A DNA stretch of 64,000 nucleotides from Euglena gracilis (taxonomy: Eukaryota; Euglenida; Euglenophyceae; Euglenales): NCBI GenBank assembly GCA_039621445.1, contig CP154956.1, forward strand, positions 70,177,649 through 70,241,648, given 5' to 3'. Under the pieces are notes generated by a model. That model was given only the letters and a program-made list of their open reading frames with translations. It searched no databases and was not told the origin of the DNA. Position 1 is the stretch's first letter. Each line of letters starts with the position of its first letter. A program made the translations under genes and the position numbers. Positions 26,404 through 36,800 of this stretch are shown here, piece after piece.

Positions 26404-28000
26404 TTTGAAACCGTGTTCAGAGTCCACGATATACAGCGTCAGGTGAAAAACCGTGTTCAAAGTCCACGTGATTCGCGCAAAAAAATGGCAATTATGGTGA
26501 ACACGTGTACAAAAATGGGGCAACACGTTTATTGGCAATAAACGTGTTCAGATCACAATTCTTTTTGCAGGAAAATGTGTTCAGTCCACGTGTACAGTGT
26601 CAATAAACGTGTTCAGAAGGCAGTTTTTTGGCGGATTAACGTGTTCAGTCCACGTGTACACGGTCAATAAAATTGTTCACTCTCAAATGTTTTTTAGGTT
26701 ATTTTTCTTCAATTTTACCCTTCCCATTTTCTCCCGCAAGCTCTGGAAGGTGCGGAATGGCTTGAAGCAAGCAATTGAGGGGTTCTTTGGGGGAACCGGG
26801 CGTCTCTCTGCTTCTCTTGGCATCCTTCGACTTTCCCCGCAGTCATGTTGCGCCTGGCTACCCTCACTGAGTGCCAGATGCCCCTCCCCCCTCACGGTAA
26901 CAGAGTTCGTGAATGCCCTCCAAAAGGTGAAGTCTCCATCCGAGGAAGCCAACGCTTTGCTCGGAGAAATCCTGCCACCCGACTTAGTGCCCGCAAAGGA
27001 TTATCGTCGGGACCGAATGGCCACCCTAAATTGTTTTACAGAATACATGGGGGTATGTGCAGCCCATGGGGTACAGCACGCCAAGTTGGATGACTGTTTT
27101 TTGGGGTGGGCACGCTGGTGTATTGATGCTCGGGAGTTGTACTCAACTCTCGAGCAACAGCTGGCATGCGTTGCTGTATGGACGGAGAGGGCTTGCACCA
27201 ATTTTCGGGTGCGTTCCATACCAATCTCCACTTTCCGTACGTACCTGAACTCCCTTGTGTTTTTGTACAAGGTGTCAGATCGCAACGGCCCACCAATCAT
27301 GGCCTCCTCCGTCTGTCAGTTCCCCAAGTTCACAGCCTTCTTTGCCCCTCTGGCAGCGAAGGCTTTGGACGAGAAAGCTGCTGGATGGAAGGGGCATCCA
27401 TACAACAACGTTCTCACAGAGGAGGAATTGATTACGGTGGTGGTCGTGGTACAGGAGAAAAGATTTTGGATGTCCAACGACGGAACGTGCTGTGCCTTGG
27501 TTTTATCACTGCATACAGAGCGGAGGTCCTGAAACGCCTGGTGGTCGAAAGTTTCAAACCACGCATGGTTAACACATGGCTCCGTTTTGTGTATCTCATG
27601 CAACGACACGTATCATTTTGTATGCGCTGACCTCCGCCGTGCTCCCAAACGTCCCTGGAGATGCCCGGGTCCGTAGTGTGTCCTGGCCGTTTGGGCCGCG
27701 AGGTGTTTGCAATACGTTTGCATATATCCTCCCCATTCCTCCCCAACTGTCGTTGGCGACTCTTGGAGACACTCAACAATCATCTGGTCTGACTGCTCTT
27801 GTGATCTTTCTGTCCGTTTCACTCTGGGTAGTGAACACAGTTTTATGGAAGATAAATGTGTTCAGTCCACGTGTGCAATGCCAATAAACGCGTTCAGATC
27901 ACGATTTTTTGTGCAGGAAAACTTGTTCAATCCACGTGTACAGTGTCAATAAACGTGTTCAGATCACGATTTTTTGTGCAGTAAAACGTGAAATATCACG
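26404..28000 (+). mobile_element. recombinase-like element with AACGTGTTCAG arrays
   Basis: A coding-like core (26860-27640) is bordered on both sides by repeats of AACGTGTTCAG, GTCCACGTGTACAGTGTC and AGATCACGATTTTTTGTGC: left at 26410-26685, right at 27845-27995. Repeats on the two sides are in the same orientation. The same AACGTGTTCAG signature occurs in the inverted ends of the element at 41490-42848, which has a related core, so this is one family of mobile DNA. Exact ends not determined. Confidence 0.55.
26860..27640 (+). pseudogene. tyrosine-recombinase-like fragment
   Basis: An open frame from about 26730 to 27530, then a shift to another frame near 27480. Seen: an N-terminal helical part with ISTFRTYLNSLVFLYKV, typical of the SAM-like DNA-binding part of tyrosine recombinases, then after the shift LGFITAYRAEVLKRL, which resembles catalytic box I with its arginine. 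Box II (H-x-x-R) and the catalytic tyrosine are not recognised; the protein stops near 27630. The segment MATLNCFTEYMGVCAAHG to LDDCFLGWARW resembles the segment at 41900-42060. Most likely a frameshifted, truncated recombinase of a Crypton-like or DIRS-like element; the family assignment is tentative. Confidence 0.45.
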
Positions 28001-28007
28001 CTACTTT

Positions 28008-28760
28008 GCATTTCGCCAAATTCCGACGATCGCGAGCGTATCTCTGGCTGTGTCAATTGTTCAGGTACAAACTCACCCCTCAATCGAAAGCTCTTTTCAC
28101 CAGACGACTAGTGATCACCACCAAATTCAGCCACGCTGCACAGTACTCTAGAATCCTGTCCCAGGGAAGTCCTAATTTCACAATTCTTGTACCCCCCTGG
28201 ACCCCTCAGGTCGCCGATTTGAAGAGAAAAATTGTTTCTGTATGGTTCATTAAGCATCTTAAACCAAGCACCAAAAATCACACAAATTTCGACTCAGATT
28301 CTGGCCGATCCGACGATTGCGAGAGTATCTCCCAGGTCGGGATGACGCTTTGCACTGCTGTGTTGGATTGCATTCTGCTCTTCGCAAATCAAACAGCTGA
28401 TTCCTTCCACCCTTCTTGCTGCAAATATATATACATATACATATGTATACATATATACATATATATACATATATACATATATACATATATATATACATAT
28501 ATACATATATATACATATATACATACATACATACATATACATATATATACATATATTCATATATTTTTTGTATACATATACATATCGGGCTGCGTGCAAC
28601 GTTAGGGTACCAAGTTACCCCTCGTTCAAAAGCTCTTTTCAACAAACAACCAGCGGTGGTCATCAGATTTTTCCACGTTGCACGGTGGTACTCTATTTCC
28701 AAAACAGCACCAATTTTCACCAAAATTGGATATCCACCTCTATGGTCCCCAAATGGCAAA
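28008..28760 (+). repeat. diverged duplicate around a TATACA array
   Basis: 28020-28160 and 28600-28700 are diverged copies: both read GTACMAA, TYACCCCTC, AAAGCTCTTTTCA, CCACGYTGCAC and a TACTCTA block in that order. Between them is an impure (TATACA)n microsatellite at about 28427-28572. Confidence 0.75.
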
Positions 28761-29078
28761 ATTCATTGTGCTACATGGTAAAAATAGTCATATCAGGACC
28801 TCAGGGCCGTTTTTGGGCACTTTTGATGACATTTTTAGGAATGACAAAACCGGCGTTAGGGACGCCGGGTTTTGGACAAAACCGGCGTCCCTAACCCCTT
28901 TTTCACGGACAGAACCGGCGTTAACGATTAATTGCGATTAATCGGGGGGTCTCAGACGATTAGCGATTAATTGGTGGGATACTTTCGCAAAGGAACAAAA
29001 AAATCAACATCCACAAAAAGAAGAATGGAAAAAATTGTGAGAGTGGCCTTGTCAACTGCATACTTTAAGTAGTATGAC

Positions 29079-29122
29079 AGGCGAATAGCTCAGTGGTAGA
29101 GGGCAAAGATCCCTGCGGTACC
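29079..29122 (+). pseudogene. tRNA-like fragment (5' half)
   Basis: AGGCGAATAGCTCAGTGGTA followed by GAGGGCAAAGATCCCTGCGG: a good A box and D arm, then a short AGGG/CCCT hairpin with a seven-base loop lacking U33. No T arm follows at the right distance. Looks like a tRNA cut after the anticodon arm. Confidence 0.45.
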
Positions 29123-29206
29123 CTAAAGAACTCTAAGCCCTGTTATCTGGAGCCTAGGGAACTCCAAACCTCTTACATTTCATTTTCGGGCTTGCAGTTC
29201 AGCACA

Positions 29207-29261
29207 AGGCGAGCGGCCCAGTGGTAGACCTGCGGTCGTGGGTTCAATTCCCACCACGCCT
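29207..29261 (+). pseudogene. tRNA-like sequence lacking an anticodon arm
   Basis: Acceptor strands AGGCGAG and CACGCCT pair at six of seven positions, the D-arm AGTGGTAGA is present, and GTGGGTTCAATTCCCAC is a perfect T arm. Only about nine bases separate the D and T arms, so the anticodon arm is missing (55 nt in total). Likely a deleted tRNA. Confidence 0.5.
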
Positions 29262-29302
29262 TTTATGATTCAACTTTTGCGTAGAATTCAGTGAAAAAGT
29301 CT

Positions 29303-29373
29303 TATACATGGTGGGAATTGAATCCACACCTCGCACTTATTAAGTGCACGCTCTACCACTGAACTGCATGCAT
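29303..29373 (-). tRNA. tRNA-Ile(AAU)-like gene
   Basis: Minus strand. Acceptor strands ATGCATG and CATGTAT pair fully (one G-U), D arm GTTCAGTGGTAGAGC, anticodon arm TGCAC-TTAATAA-GTGCG with U33 and anticodon AAU, T arm GTGGA-TTCAATT-CCCAC with one mismatch at the loop-closing pair. 71 nt with discriminator A. The weak T stem and the company of two broken tRNAs leave open that it is a pseudogene. Confidence 0.5.
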
Positions 29374-29579
29374 GGTTATGTTATCAGAGCATTTCTCATT
29401 ATAGCCTCTGTCTTGTACATTGGGATGTGGTGTCTTGGTTTATCACGTGGTGAGATGTTGTCCTCCAGTTTTTGTGGACCGAGTAATCCCCCCCCACCGA
29501 ATGATTCGATTAATCGGCGGCCACAAACGATTAATCGATTAATCGATTAATCAAATCTACCCTACCACCCCCGATTCCA

Positions 29580-29860
29580 ATGGACGTCATTGATGTGGAC
29601 GATGAGTGGATTGAGGACTTGAGCCCTCGGTAGCGGATTGGATGACTGTTGAAGAGAGGGCTGAGCTGAGGCCGAACGACAGGTAACCTTCCAATTTAGA
29701 AAAAGTTAACCTGCCGGCCCCGTTTTCAGATATTGGCGCCGGAACGGCATCGACGGGTGCCCAAGCTAGAGGACATTGACGACGCAGAGAGCAGCAATAA
29801 ACTGCTTGAAACTTATCTCACAACGACGGGAGACAACGGCCTTGGTGGAGTATGAACACC
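29580..29860 (+). pseudogene. coding-like remnant with one small intron
   Basis: MDVIDVDDEWIEDLSP, then after a one-base shift DWMTVEERAELRPNDR, then a plausible 57-bp intron (GACAG/GTAACC at 29681 to TTTTCAG at 29736), then YWRRNGIDGC and a stop. I do not recognise the family; the acidic start and short intron resemble transposon-borne genes in this window. Confidence 0.25.
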
Positions 29861-29947
29861 AGAGGGGATAGAGCACAAAAATGAGGGACAGGTGGACGGA
29901 AGCCTACTTTCGGTGACGTTGTCGGCGCAACACCCACGCTGCTTTTA

Positions 29948-31003
29948 CACTTTTAAAATTGTATTCCTATTGCGCTATGGCGCAATGTAACTCTTAAAAT
30001 TTCATTTTGCATAAGCCTGCCCATTGCGCTTTGGCGCAATGAGCAGCAATTTTTATTTTTTTATTTTATCACTGTGGGTGGAGAGAGCAGTCCCGGAAGC
30101 ATCTCATCACCAGAGCGGACAGAGCTAAGGTGGAGGGAAGCCTTGCCTGGGACAGGAAGCCAATCCCCTGGTGTGTGAAATCAACCACCAACTTCTTCAT
30201 ATCCAGACGTCTCTTGTCTTAGGTGTTGTGGGCCCAACCGCCAATGCTGGAGGTTCCTCCCACTTGCTTCGCGGTTAAGCATGCCTGAGGGGCCCTTCTT
30301 TTTTGGCCGACTTTTGAAAATCGAAATTTTTCTGTTCGGAAAAGAACAGATACCAGATGAACCCTTGGAATCACATCCGAGGAAACAGTTTTAGGCGTCG
30401 AAAAGGTGTTTTAAAAAAGCTCGTCACCCCCCTTTTCTCACCCAGGATTTGAAGCACACAACTTTTAGACGATGGTCTATGGGCACAGCGCTCCCGGGTC
30501 CCAGTGTGCATGAACACAAAGAGCTGGGTGATGAAATGAGGGGACGCAAATTGGCGCAAATTTTTTTCATTACAAAAAATAAAACACTTTGCACTTTGGC
30601 ACAATTTCTTTTTACTTTTTTGTAATTCAACATGTGTCAAATGTGTTTCCATTGCGCAATGGGTGGGCTTATGAAGAATGGAAATTTAAGAGTTACCTTG
30701 TGTCAAAGCGCAATGTAAATACAATTTTTATAATTTTACAAAAGCATGGGTGTTGCACCGAAGCGCAGTATCGTCAGCCGCCTGTTTGCGCTTCTCATTC
30801 TTTTGTATGATGGTTTGCGCTTCGGCGCAATGTATTTCCTCACCAAGCCCACACACTGGCCATGCAGAGAGGGCCCCCGACACGCCGTAACACATCAAAG
30901 GGACTCCCATAAGCTCAGGGGCTTCTGTTATTCATTGCACTGAAGCGCAAATGTTTTGCATTGTGCTTAAGCGCAAGGTAAAACATTTGCGCTTAAGCGC
31001 AAT
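29948..31003. repeat. TTGCGC-NNNN-GCGCAA palindromes, group 1
   Basis: Sites near 29968, 30026, 30590, 30650, 30700, 30816, 30940, 30960 and 30988, typically ATTGCGCTTTGGCGCAATG or CATTTGCGCTTAAGCGCAATG. Arms TTGCGC/GCGCAA are kept while the central bases vary (TATG, TTTG, TTCG, TTAA). A DNA stretch near 30840-30925 containing such a site (CAAGCCCACACACTGG...) is repeated inverted at 34805-34930. Confidence 0.8.
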
Positions 31004-33055
31004 GTCATTTCAAATGGCAGATGCATTTGAATGCGTTCGTGCTGTGTGAGAAGGTGGGCAATAGAGGAGAATGATGAGGGGGGTTTGAACGCTGCTGTGC
31101 CAGAAGCTTGGTTGGTGCTTTTGAACTATTCAAGCACTGGGGAGGGAATGGCTGTTACAATGAGACAAATCGTGGGCGGTAGGCTGTGGAGCCTCAGTGA
31201 CCTTGCACTCAGTGCACAAAGTGGGGTTTTTTGGGATGTTGACAGAAAGACCTGTTTTGGCTGAACAATGCCCTCCATCTGCCCGGTGTGATATGGTTCC
31301 AAGTTGTTGCTTTCGTCCCCAGGCCCTGGGGTGCAGGGAGACACTATTTTCAGATTGTCCTGAGTCTCAGGCCTCGGTGTTCGAAAACAGAATTCCTTTT
31401 TGGATTTGCGCATCGACGCAAATTTACAGTCACTTTCAAAGCTAAGTGCGAGTTAGGCCGCCTACGGGGGGGGGGACGGTGACAAGTTGCTGAATGACGG
31501 GTGCCCCCTCCGCAGATGCAGGAGCCTCCCAGGTTTGTTGACGACTCCCAGTAGCAACGTTCCGCGCCGCAACCGCTGTAATTGTGGGATCCGGCACCTG
31601 TCCTGTATTTCGTGTTACGAAATACAAGGCAGGCGGAAAATGGCAAGGGGTACCGAGTTTTGATTTGGATGTATGAGAATATCAAATTGGCCGCCGGTCC
31701 CCCCTCCTTTTTCAACCTGAATAAATACTGGCAGTGGCTGAAAACACCCCCCCCCCCCGAAAATTCCCCCCCCCCTCAAATCGGCCAGATTTTGGCGGTT
31801 CTACCTTATGCTTCCAGGGGTCCGAAAATCCCCCCCCCCTTGAAAAAGCCCGGTCCCCCCTCTCCGAAAAAGTCAACAAAGGCGCAAGGCAAGGGCTTTT
31901 TGGAAAGAATTTTTTTTTTATACATGCCGTGGTAGCGATTTTTTGTCCTTGTGAACCATCATGAAACAAATGTTGTAGTCCAATGCAAAATGGTCTTCAC
32001 CAAACAGCCATATTTGAGTTTCGTGCACCAACAGGTGCTATGTCCATCTTAGGTTCAGATTCCATGGTTCTCTGTGACACGGCCGGGGCTTAAGCTCCCA
32101 GGGGTCCGAAAATTCCCCCCCCCTGAAATGGTCCGAAAAATGCGGCCCTAGGGGGGGGGGGGTTTCAGCCACTGCCAGTACCCACAAAATATGTATAGTA
32201 AACACGGCTTTTGGCGCAAAAAAAAACGTGTTCAGTTCACATATACATTTTTTTTGTAAGTCTTGGACCGCGGGGGGGTGGGTGGGGGGGTCTGGCCGGG
32301 CCCCCCCCCCCCGGGGGGGGGGGTCCCCCAAAGGGGGTGGTATGTACTTTTTGGCGCCGAAGGCGCCAAATTTTTTGAAAAGGTACTATTTTTAGCATTT
32401 TCCGCGATTCTTTGGCCTTTTCGGGGAAAAGTGGGTTCCCGGGGGGTCCCGGGGGGGTCCCCCTGGACCCCCCGGCGCCGGGGGTCCCAGGGGGGCCCGC
32501 CGGGGGGTCCAGGGGGACCCCCCCCCCCGGGACCCCCCGGCGGGCCCCCCCCAGGGGGTGGGTGGGTATTGAACGCTTTTTCTAAAGGCCAATCGGCAGA
32601 TGGCCACAGATTTCAGCCTCACTGTATGGTATTCCTATTCTCAAAATTCTCCAAAATTTGCCAAAGAGAATTATTCCAAAAAAAATAAAATACTCCAATT
32701 CTAGGTCAAGCACCCCCCCCCAAAATGCTCAGATACATTTGCCACATCGCAACAAACCATTTTGGACACTTTTTGGCACTTTTCATTTTGGTCCCCCAGA
32801 CGCCGGCTTCCCGCCGAAACCGGCGTCCTGAACGCCGGTTCGAGCATGAAGCCAGAGCCCCCCAAGAAACGGTTTCAAAAATCTGTGTCCCAGACGATGT
32901 CCCTGATGCCCGAACCAGTTTTCACCTGTGCAAAATTGGTCAATTTTTTGTGCATATTTGGATTGGTCATAGCTTTTTCTTATTCGGCAAATTCTACAAT
33001 TTTCAAATGGACTTTTTTTGGAGGTTTTTCTGAGCCCTCTTGCCAAAATTGGCCG
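31004..33055. other. non-coding stretch, G/C runs
   Basis: No recognised gene. A minus-strand frame at 31442-31627 looks weakly coding (TITAVAARNVATGSRQQTWE) but has no family match that I know. 31735-31880 and 32095-32165 are a pair with AATTTTCCC/GGGGTCCGAAAA-type blocks in opposite order. 32270-32570 is extremely G/C rich. 32800-32860 carries ACGCCGGTTCGAGCATGAAG, which recurs at 33160-33190 and, altered, at 35430-35460. Confidence 0.4.
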
Positions 33056-33059
33056 GTCT

Positions 33060-33275
33060 TGTCCTGGAGGCCAATTAGCCAATTAGGGGGGGGGGTTCAC
33101 ATTGGGGGGGATGACCACGTCAAGGCAAAATTTGGATGGTTTTCTCCATCGAGAACGGTGTCCTGGGCGCTGGTTCGAGCATGAAGCCGGTGCCTAGGAC
33201 GTCTAGAAAATTAGGGGGTAGGGGTCCTCGAGCCCTCCCCCTAATTGTCCACCCCCCTCCTAATTGGCTTATTGG
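33060..33275. repeat. CCCCCTAATTGGC hairpin repeat, copy 1
   Basis: CCAATTAGCCAATTAGGGGG at 33070-33095 and CCCCCTCCTAATTGGCTTATT at 33252-33275 are inverted relatives; same family at 38357-38546, 50445-50495 and 53888-53995. Confidence 0.65.
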
Positions 33276-33379
33276 GGGTCTGAAGGAACCTAGCCATTCG
33301 CCAAGAGAGATGCCATTGATGAGAGATGCTGTTGGTGCCAAACAGAGAAAGGGAAAGGAATTGTCGCCAGAAAGGCATT

Positions 33380-33580
33380 GCCCAATGACGTTTTGAGTCG
33401 TCGACATTGTTTTGGGAATGTTTTTGGGATGAGAGGGGTGCGCAAACACATTGCAAACGCCTCGTGGCCTTGCTTACAGCCACACCACCTCACAAACATC
33501 CTGGGTATTTCCAAAGGGACGTTTGGGAGCACAGCGGAGATCAGCATAGACAAAATGGTAAGTTTCGTTGCACACAGGAG
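33380..33580 (+). other. coding-like dispersed fragment (FGSTAEIS)
   Basis: Plus-strand frame reading VRKHIANASW, ILGISKGTFGSTAEIS and IDKM. A related reading (KLFGSATQISTHKM) is found at 35930-36000, and a weaker one on the minus strand at 27640-27760 (CKRIANTSRP, GISRDVWEHGG). Function unknown; probably a conserved bit of a mobile element. Confidence 0.3.
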
Positions 33581-33594
33581 GTTAGGCCACACGG

Positions 33595-33950
33595 GGGGGG
33601 GGGGCTATGGACCCCCAGTGAATTTCACTGGTGAACGTTCACGGGGGGGGGGGTGCTTTTGGCGGTGAAGTTCACCGGTAAACTTCACCGTTTTGACGGC
33701 TGGGGGTGAAATTTTGATGGAAATTTTGCTCCTTTTCCTTCAAAATGGTCATTTAGAGGTTGATGGTTTATCAAAATTTTGAAAACTGGCCCAAATGTCA
33801 TTTTTGGCCGTTTTTGGCCAAAAAAAGCTCTTGTGGTGAACATCACCGGTGAAGTTCACCGTTGGGTTAGGCAGAGGGGGGGGAGGGGGTCCGGGATCCC
33901 CCGGTGAACTTTCAAACGGTGAAGTTCACCCAGGGGGGGGAGGGGGGGTC
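33595..33950. repeat. GGTGAAGTTCACC palindrome cluster
   Basis: Seven or so copies of GGTGAAGTTCACC, GGTGAACGTTCAC, GGTAAACTTCACC or GGTGAACATCACC, some back to back across CACCGGTGA, with G-run spacers. Each is a near-perfect palindrome. Confidence 0.8.
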
Positions 33951-34125
33951 CAAAATACCAACCGTTGCCGCCTAATCTCCACAACGCAGGACACCGAGCG
34001 AGCCAGATCGGAAGAGGTTGGGAAATCAACTTTCACACCACAACGGGGACACAGAACATCACCAGTGGCGGAAGGAAAGGGGGGGGCTTATGTGGCAAAC
34101 TCACACTTAAGGTTTTGGTTTTTAG

Positions 34126-34935
34126 CTTGCGCTTTGGCGCAAATTTCCAAACTTTTTGAGACCCAGCGGTGAAACCCACCCTTTTGACCCTCTGGTTCCG
34201 CGGAGGCCCTCCACAGTGGTGTGTGCATCATTTGGCGATGTTGGGGTCCGGGGAACAGGCCCAATTTTAGTGTTTTTCAGCCTGTGCACCATTTTGAAAA
34301 AGGTTCAAAACCTTGGGTTTAACGTTGAAAATTCACGTGTCCCGGCGGTCAAAACACGTTAATTTTCCCAAGTGGCAAAACCCCCGTTGCGAGTCCCTCG
34401 TTTTTGAAGCCTTGGCTGTGTTCCCCGGATGGTGCCACACAGGCTGGGTGTAACTTGGTCCTTTTTGTTGCTTTTTGGGGGGGGCTCTGCGATGTGTCCG
34501 TTAAGGGTTGCCTGATGAGGCATCCAGAGGGTGGACTCTACACACACGTTGTGAAAAGTTGGAAAAAACGGCATGTCACAGAGTTGTAATCCCTGGGTGC
34601 TTGAAGTGCGAGGAGCGGTACAGCGGGAACCACCCAGGTGGGGGGGGGGGGGTTGGGGGAACTGAGGGCAAGCCCAGGGACCTGTCCCACCGTCTGGTGA
34701 GCAACACCAGGCCCCACAGTGCCAGGCACAGAAGGCAATGTTTATGAACATTGCGTCTAAGCGCAAATGTTTTGCCTTGCGCAATGCAAATTATTTGCGC
34801 TTCAGCGCAATGTATAACAGAAGCCCCTGAGCTTATGGGAGTCCCTCTGATGTGTTACGGTGTGCCGGGGGCCCTCTCTGCACAGCCAGTGTGCGTGCTT
34901 GGTGAGGAAATGCATTGCGCCGAAGCGCAAGGGAC
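34126..34935. repeat. TTGCGC-NNNN-GCGCAA palindromes, group 2
   Basis: Sites near 34127, 34752, 34775, 34795 and 34917 with the same arms as group 1 at 29948-31003. The block 34805-34930 (AACAGAAGCCCCTGAGCTTA and onward) matches 30840-30930 in opposite orientation, so at least part of the family moved with longer DNA. Confidence 0.8.
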
Positions 34936-34939
34936 ATGC

Positions 34940-36250
34940 CTACATAATGCACTGCTTGTTCATTCAGATTGGCCAATCCAGACCCCGGACCCCCATCCCC
35001 CCGTCGAACTCGACCGGTCCGGTTGACATCGCAACTCGACAGGGGGGTCCCGCAGCCCCCCCCCCCCTATGCCTGGGCTCCGGGAGTTGGGGGTCAAACA
35101 GAGGTGATTTGGAAACTAGAAATTCAGTCGCTCGCAATTGAAAAAAAAAGAACGGGAACCGGGCTGGGGCCACTCTATTAGGGAGTACACGGTTGGCCGA
35201 CGGCTGGCTGACGGCTTGAGTGAAGCCGGGTCATGTTGCTAAGCTAATTCTGGGCACAAATGCCTAATTTGGTGTGCCAGTTCCAAATTTCGAGAGGCAA
35301 ATTCCTTTTTTAGTGTGCCCATTCCTGATTGAGGAGCGAATTCCTAATTTCTGCCTGATTTTGAGTGCAAAATTCTGAAATTTGAGTGGCAATCCCTAAT
35401 TTGGTGTGCCTCACGCCCGAACTGACGTCCTAGGACGCCGGCTCGGGCGTGTAGCCAGTGTCCAGGGGGCCCAAATAGAACTGCCAACAAGTGTCCAAAA
35501 TGCTTTGTAGACATGTGGTGAACATATCTGAGCTGTCTTTGGGGTGTCTTTTGCCAGAAATATGGGTTTTGTGCAATGAACTCCCTTTGGCCAATTTTGG
35601 GGAACTTTTGAAATAGAATACCGTGCACCCTGTGCCAATCCAGACCCTGGACCCCCCCTCCCCCCTCAAACTCGACCGGTCCGGTTGAGTTTGCAACTCA
35701 ACGGGGGGGTGGGTCCCACTCGTTTCACCGGGTGAAATCGTGAACTGTTCACAGGTGTCCATGGGGGTACCCGTGAACACTTTTGGGGGTGAGAAACTGA
35801 AGGAACCGGAAGCCCTTTGGAATGGGAACAACCCGGGGAAAGGCAAGGACATACCATGGACGCGAGTGCGGTGACAGCCTACTGTTCCGCAAGATATGTT
35901 CAGAAGCACGTACCCAAACAACAAACGACAGTCACTCAAGACAACCGGCACAAACCCAAAGCTTTTTGGGAGCGCGACGCAAATTAGCACTCACAAAATG
36001 ATACACTTCTCCAAAAACTTCGTGCAGACTGGCATAACTACATTTATAAAAACACACTCAGGCTAACACCCAACTCTGTTTTTATAAACACAGTTCTTGC
36101 ACCCAAGTCTGTTTTTATAAACGCAGTTCTTGCGAAGTCCGCTTTTAGGACCCCTTGACTCGCGCCCGAGTCTGCGTCTATGGCATCGACATTTTTTCAA
36201 AGATGATTCAGTAGTGTTTTAAGCGATAACAAACACATTCAGTTTTTTTT
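34940..36250. other. spacer with TTCCTAATTTGGTG motifs
   Basis: No gene recognised. 34975-35105 and 35635-35720 share CCAGACCC, CTCGACCGGTCCGGTTGA and CAACTCAAC blocks (also seen at 38670-38730). 35240-35410 has a run of degenerate TTCCTAATTTGGTGTGCC units that recur at 37755-37900, 41330-41360 and 42850-42915. 36040-36175 has three CTGTTTTTATAAAC-like units. Confidence 0.45.
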
Positions 36251-36800
36251 GCGAACATCCAAAAAAAAGTTGCCAAAAATGACCCCTTTTGGGTTACCCG
36301 AGGGTCGGGTATGGGAATAGCTTGGGGGGGGGGTACCTAGGTCCCCCACGAGCTGTTCCCCCCCGTACTACCATGCCCCCCCCAAGCTATTCCCCCCCCC
36401 GAGCTATTCCCATAGGGGGGACGGGAATAGCTCACTGTCATAGCACTTTTTACAAAGAACTTCCCAAAAAAGTGCTCAAAAATCGACGTTTTTGGGACGT
36501 TTTCAAAAATCACTTTTTGGCAAATGTGCTTAAAATTGACCATTTTTTGCGAACATCCAAAAAAGTTGCCAAAAATGACCTCTTTTGGGTTGCCCGAGGG
36601 TCGGGTATGGGATAGCTCGGGGGGGGGACCTAGGTCCCCCCCCTCCGAGCTGTTCCCCCCCCATACTGTTCCCATTGGGCCGTAAAGGGTCCCGGGAATA
36701 GCTCGGGGGGCGGGGGGGCATGGTATTCCCATTGGGCCGCAAAGGGTCCCGGGGACGGGAATAGCTCGGGGGGGGGGGGGCATGGTAACAAAATCCCCTT
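36250..36800. repeat. duplicated G-rich segment with GGAATAGCTCGGGG
   Basis: 36248-36330 and 36548-36625 are nearly identical (GCGAACATCCAAAAAA, GTTGCCAAAAATGACC, TTGGGTT, CCCGAGGGTCGGGTATGGG). After each comes ATAGCTCGGGGGG; the unit GGAATAGCTCGGGG recurs at 36700 and 36760 and inverted at 36395. Built from direct and inverted copies of one segment. Confidence 0.8.

Larger units (their letters stand above)
28918..29545. mobile_element. tRNA-like cassette between inverted GATTAATC arrays
   Basis: Left border 28920-28975 and right border 29500-29550 carry GATTAATCG arrays which, read on opposite strands, share the order CGATTAAT, CGATTAATCG and GGTGGG: an inverted repeat of about 55 bp. Inside are three tRNA-like sequences, two on plus and one on minus. 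No protein-coding frame. It may be a small non-autonomous element that has picked up tRNA sequence. Confidence 0.45.

Noticed and set aside
28427-28572. Tyr/Ile-rich ORFs on both strands
   Set aside because: They are translations of the TATACA microsatellite.
30430-30510. Possible tRNA on minus (TTCAAATCC with an AGAC hairpin)
   Set aside because: The arms do not pair at the correct distances; at best a very old tRNA-like relic.
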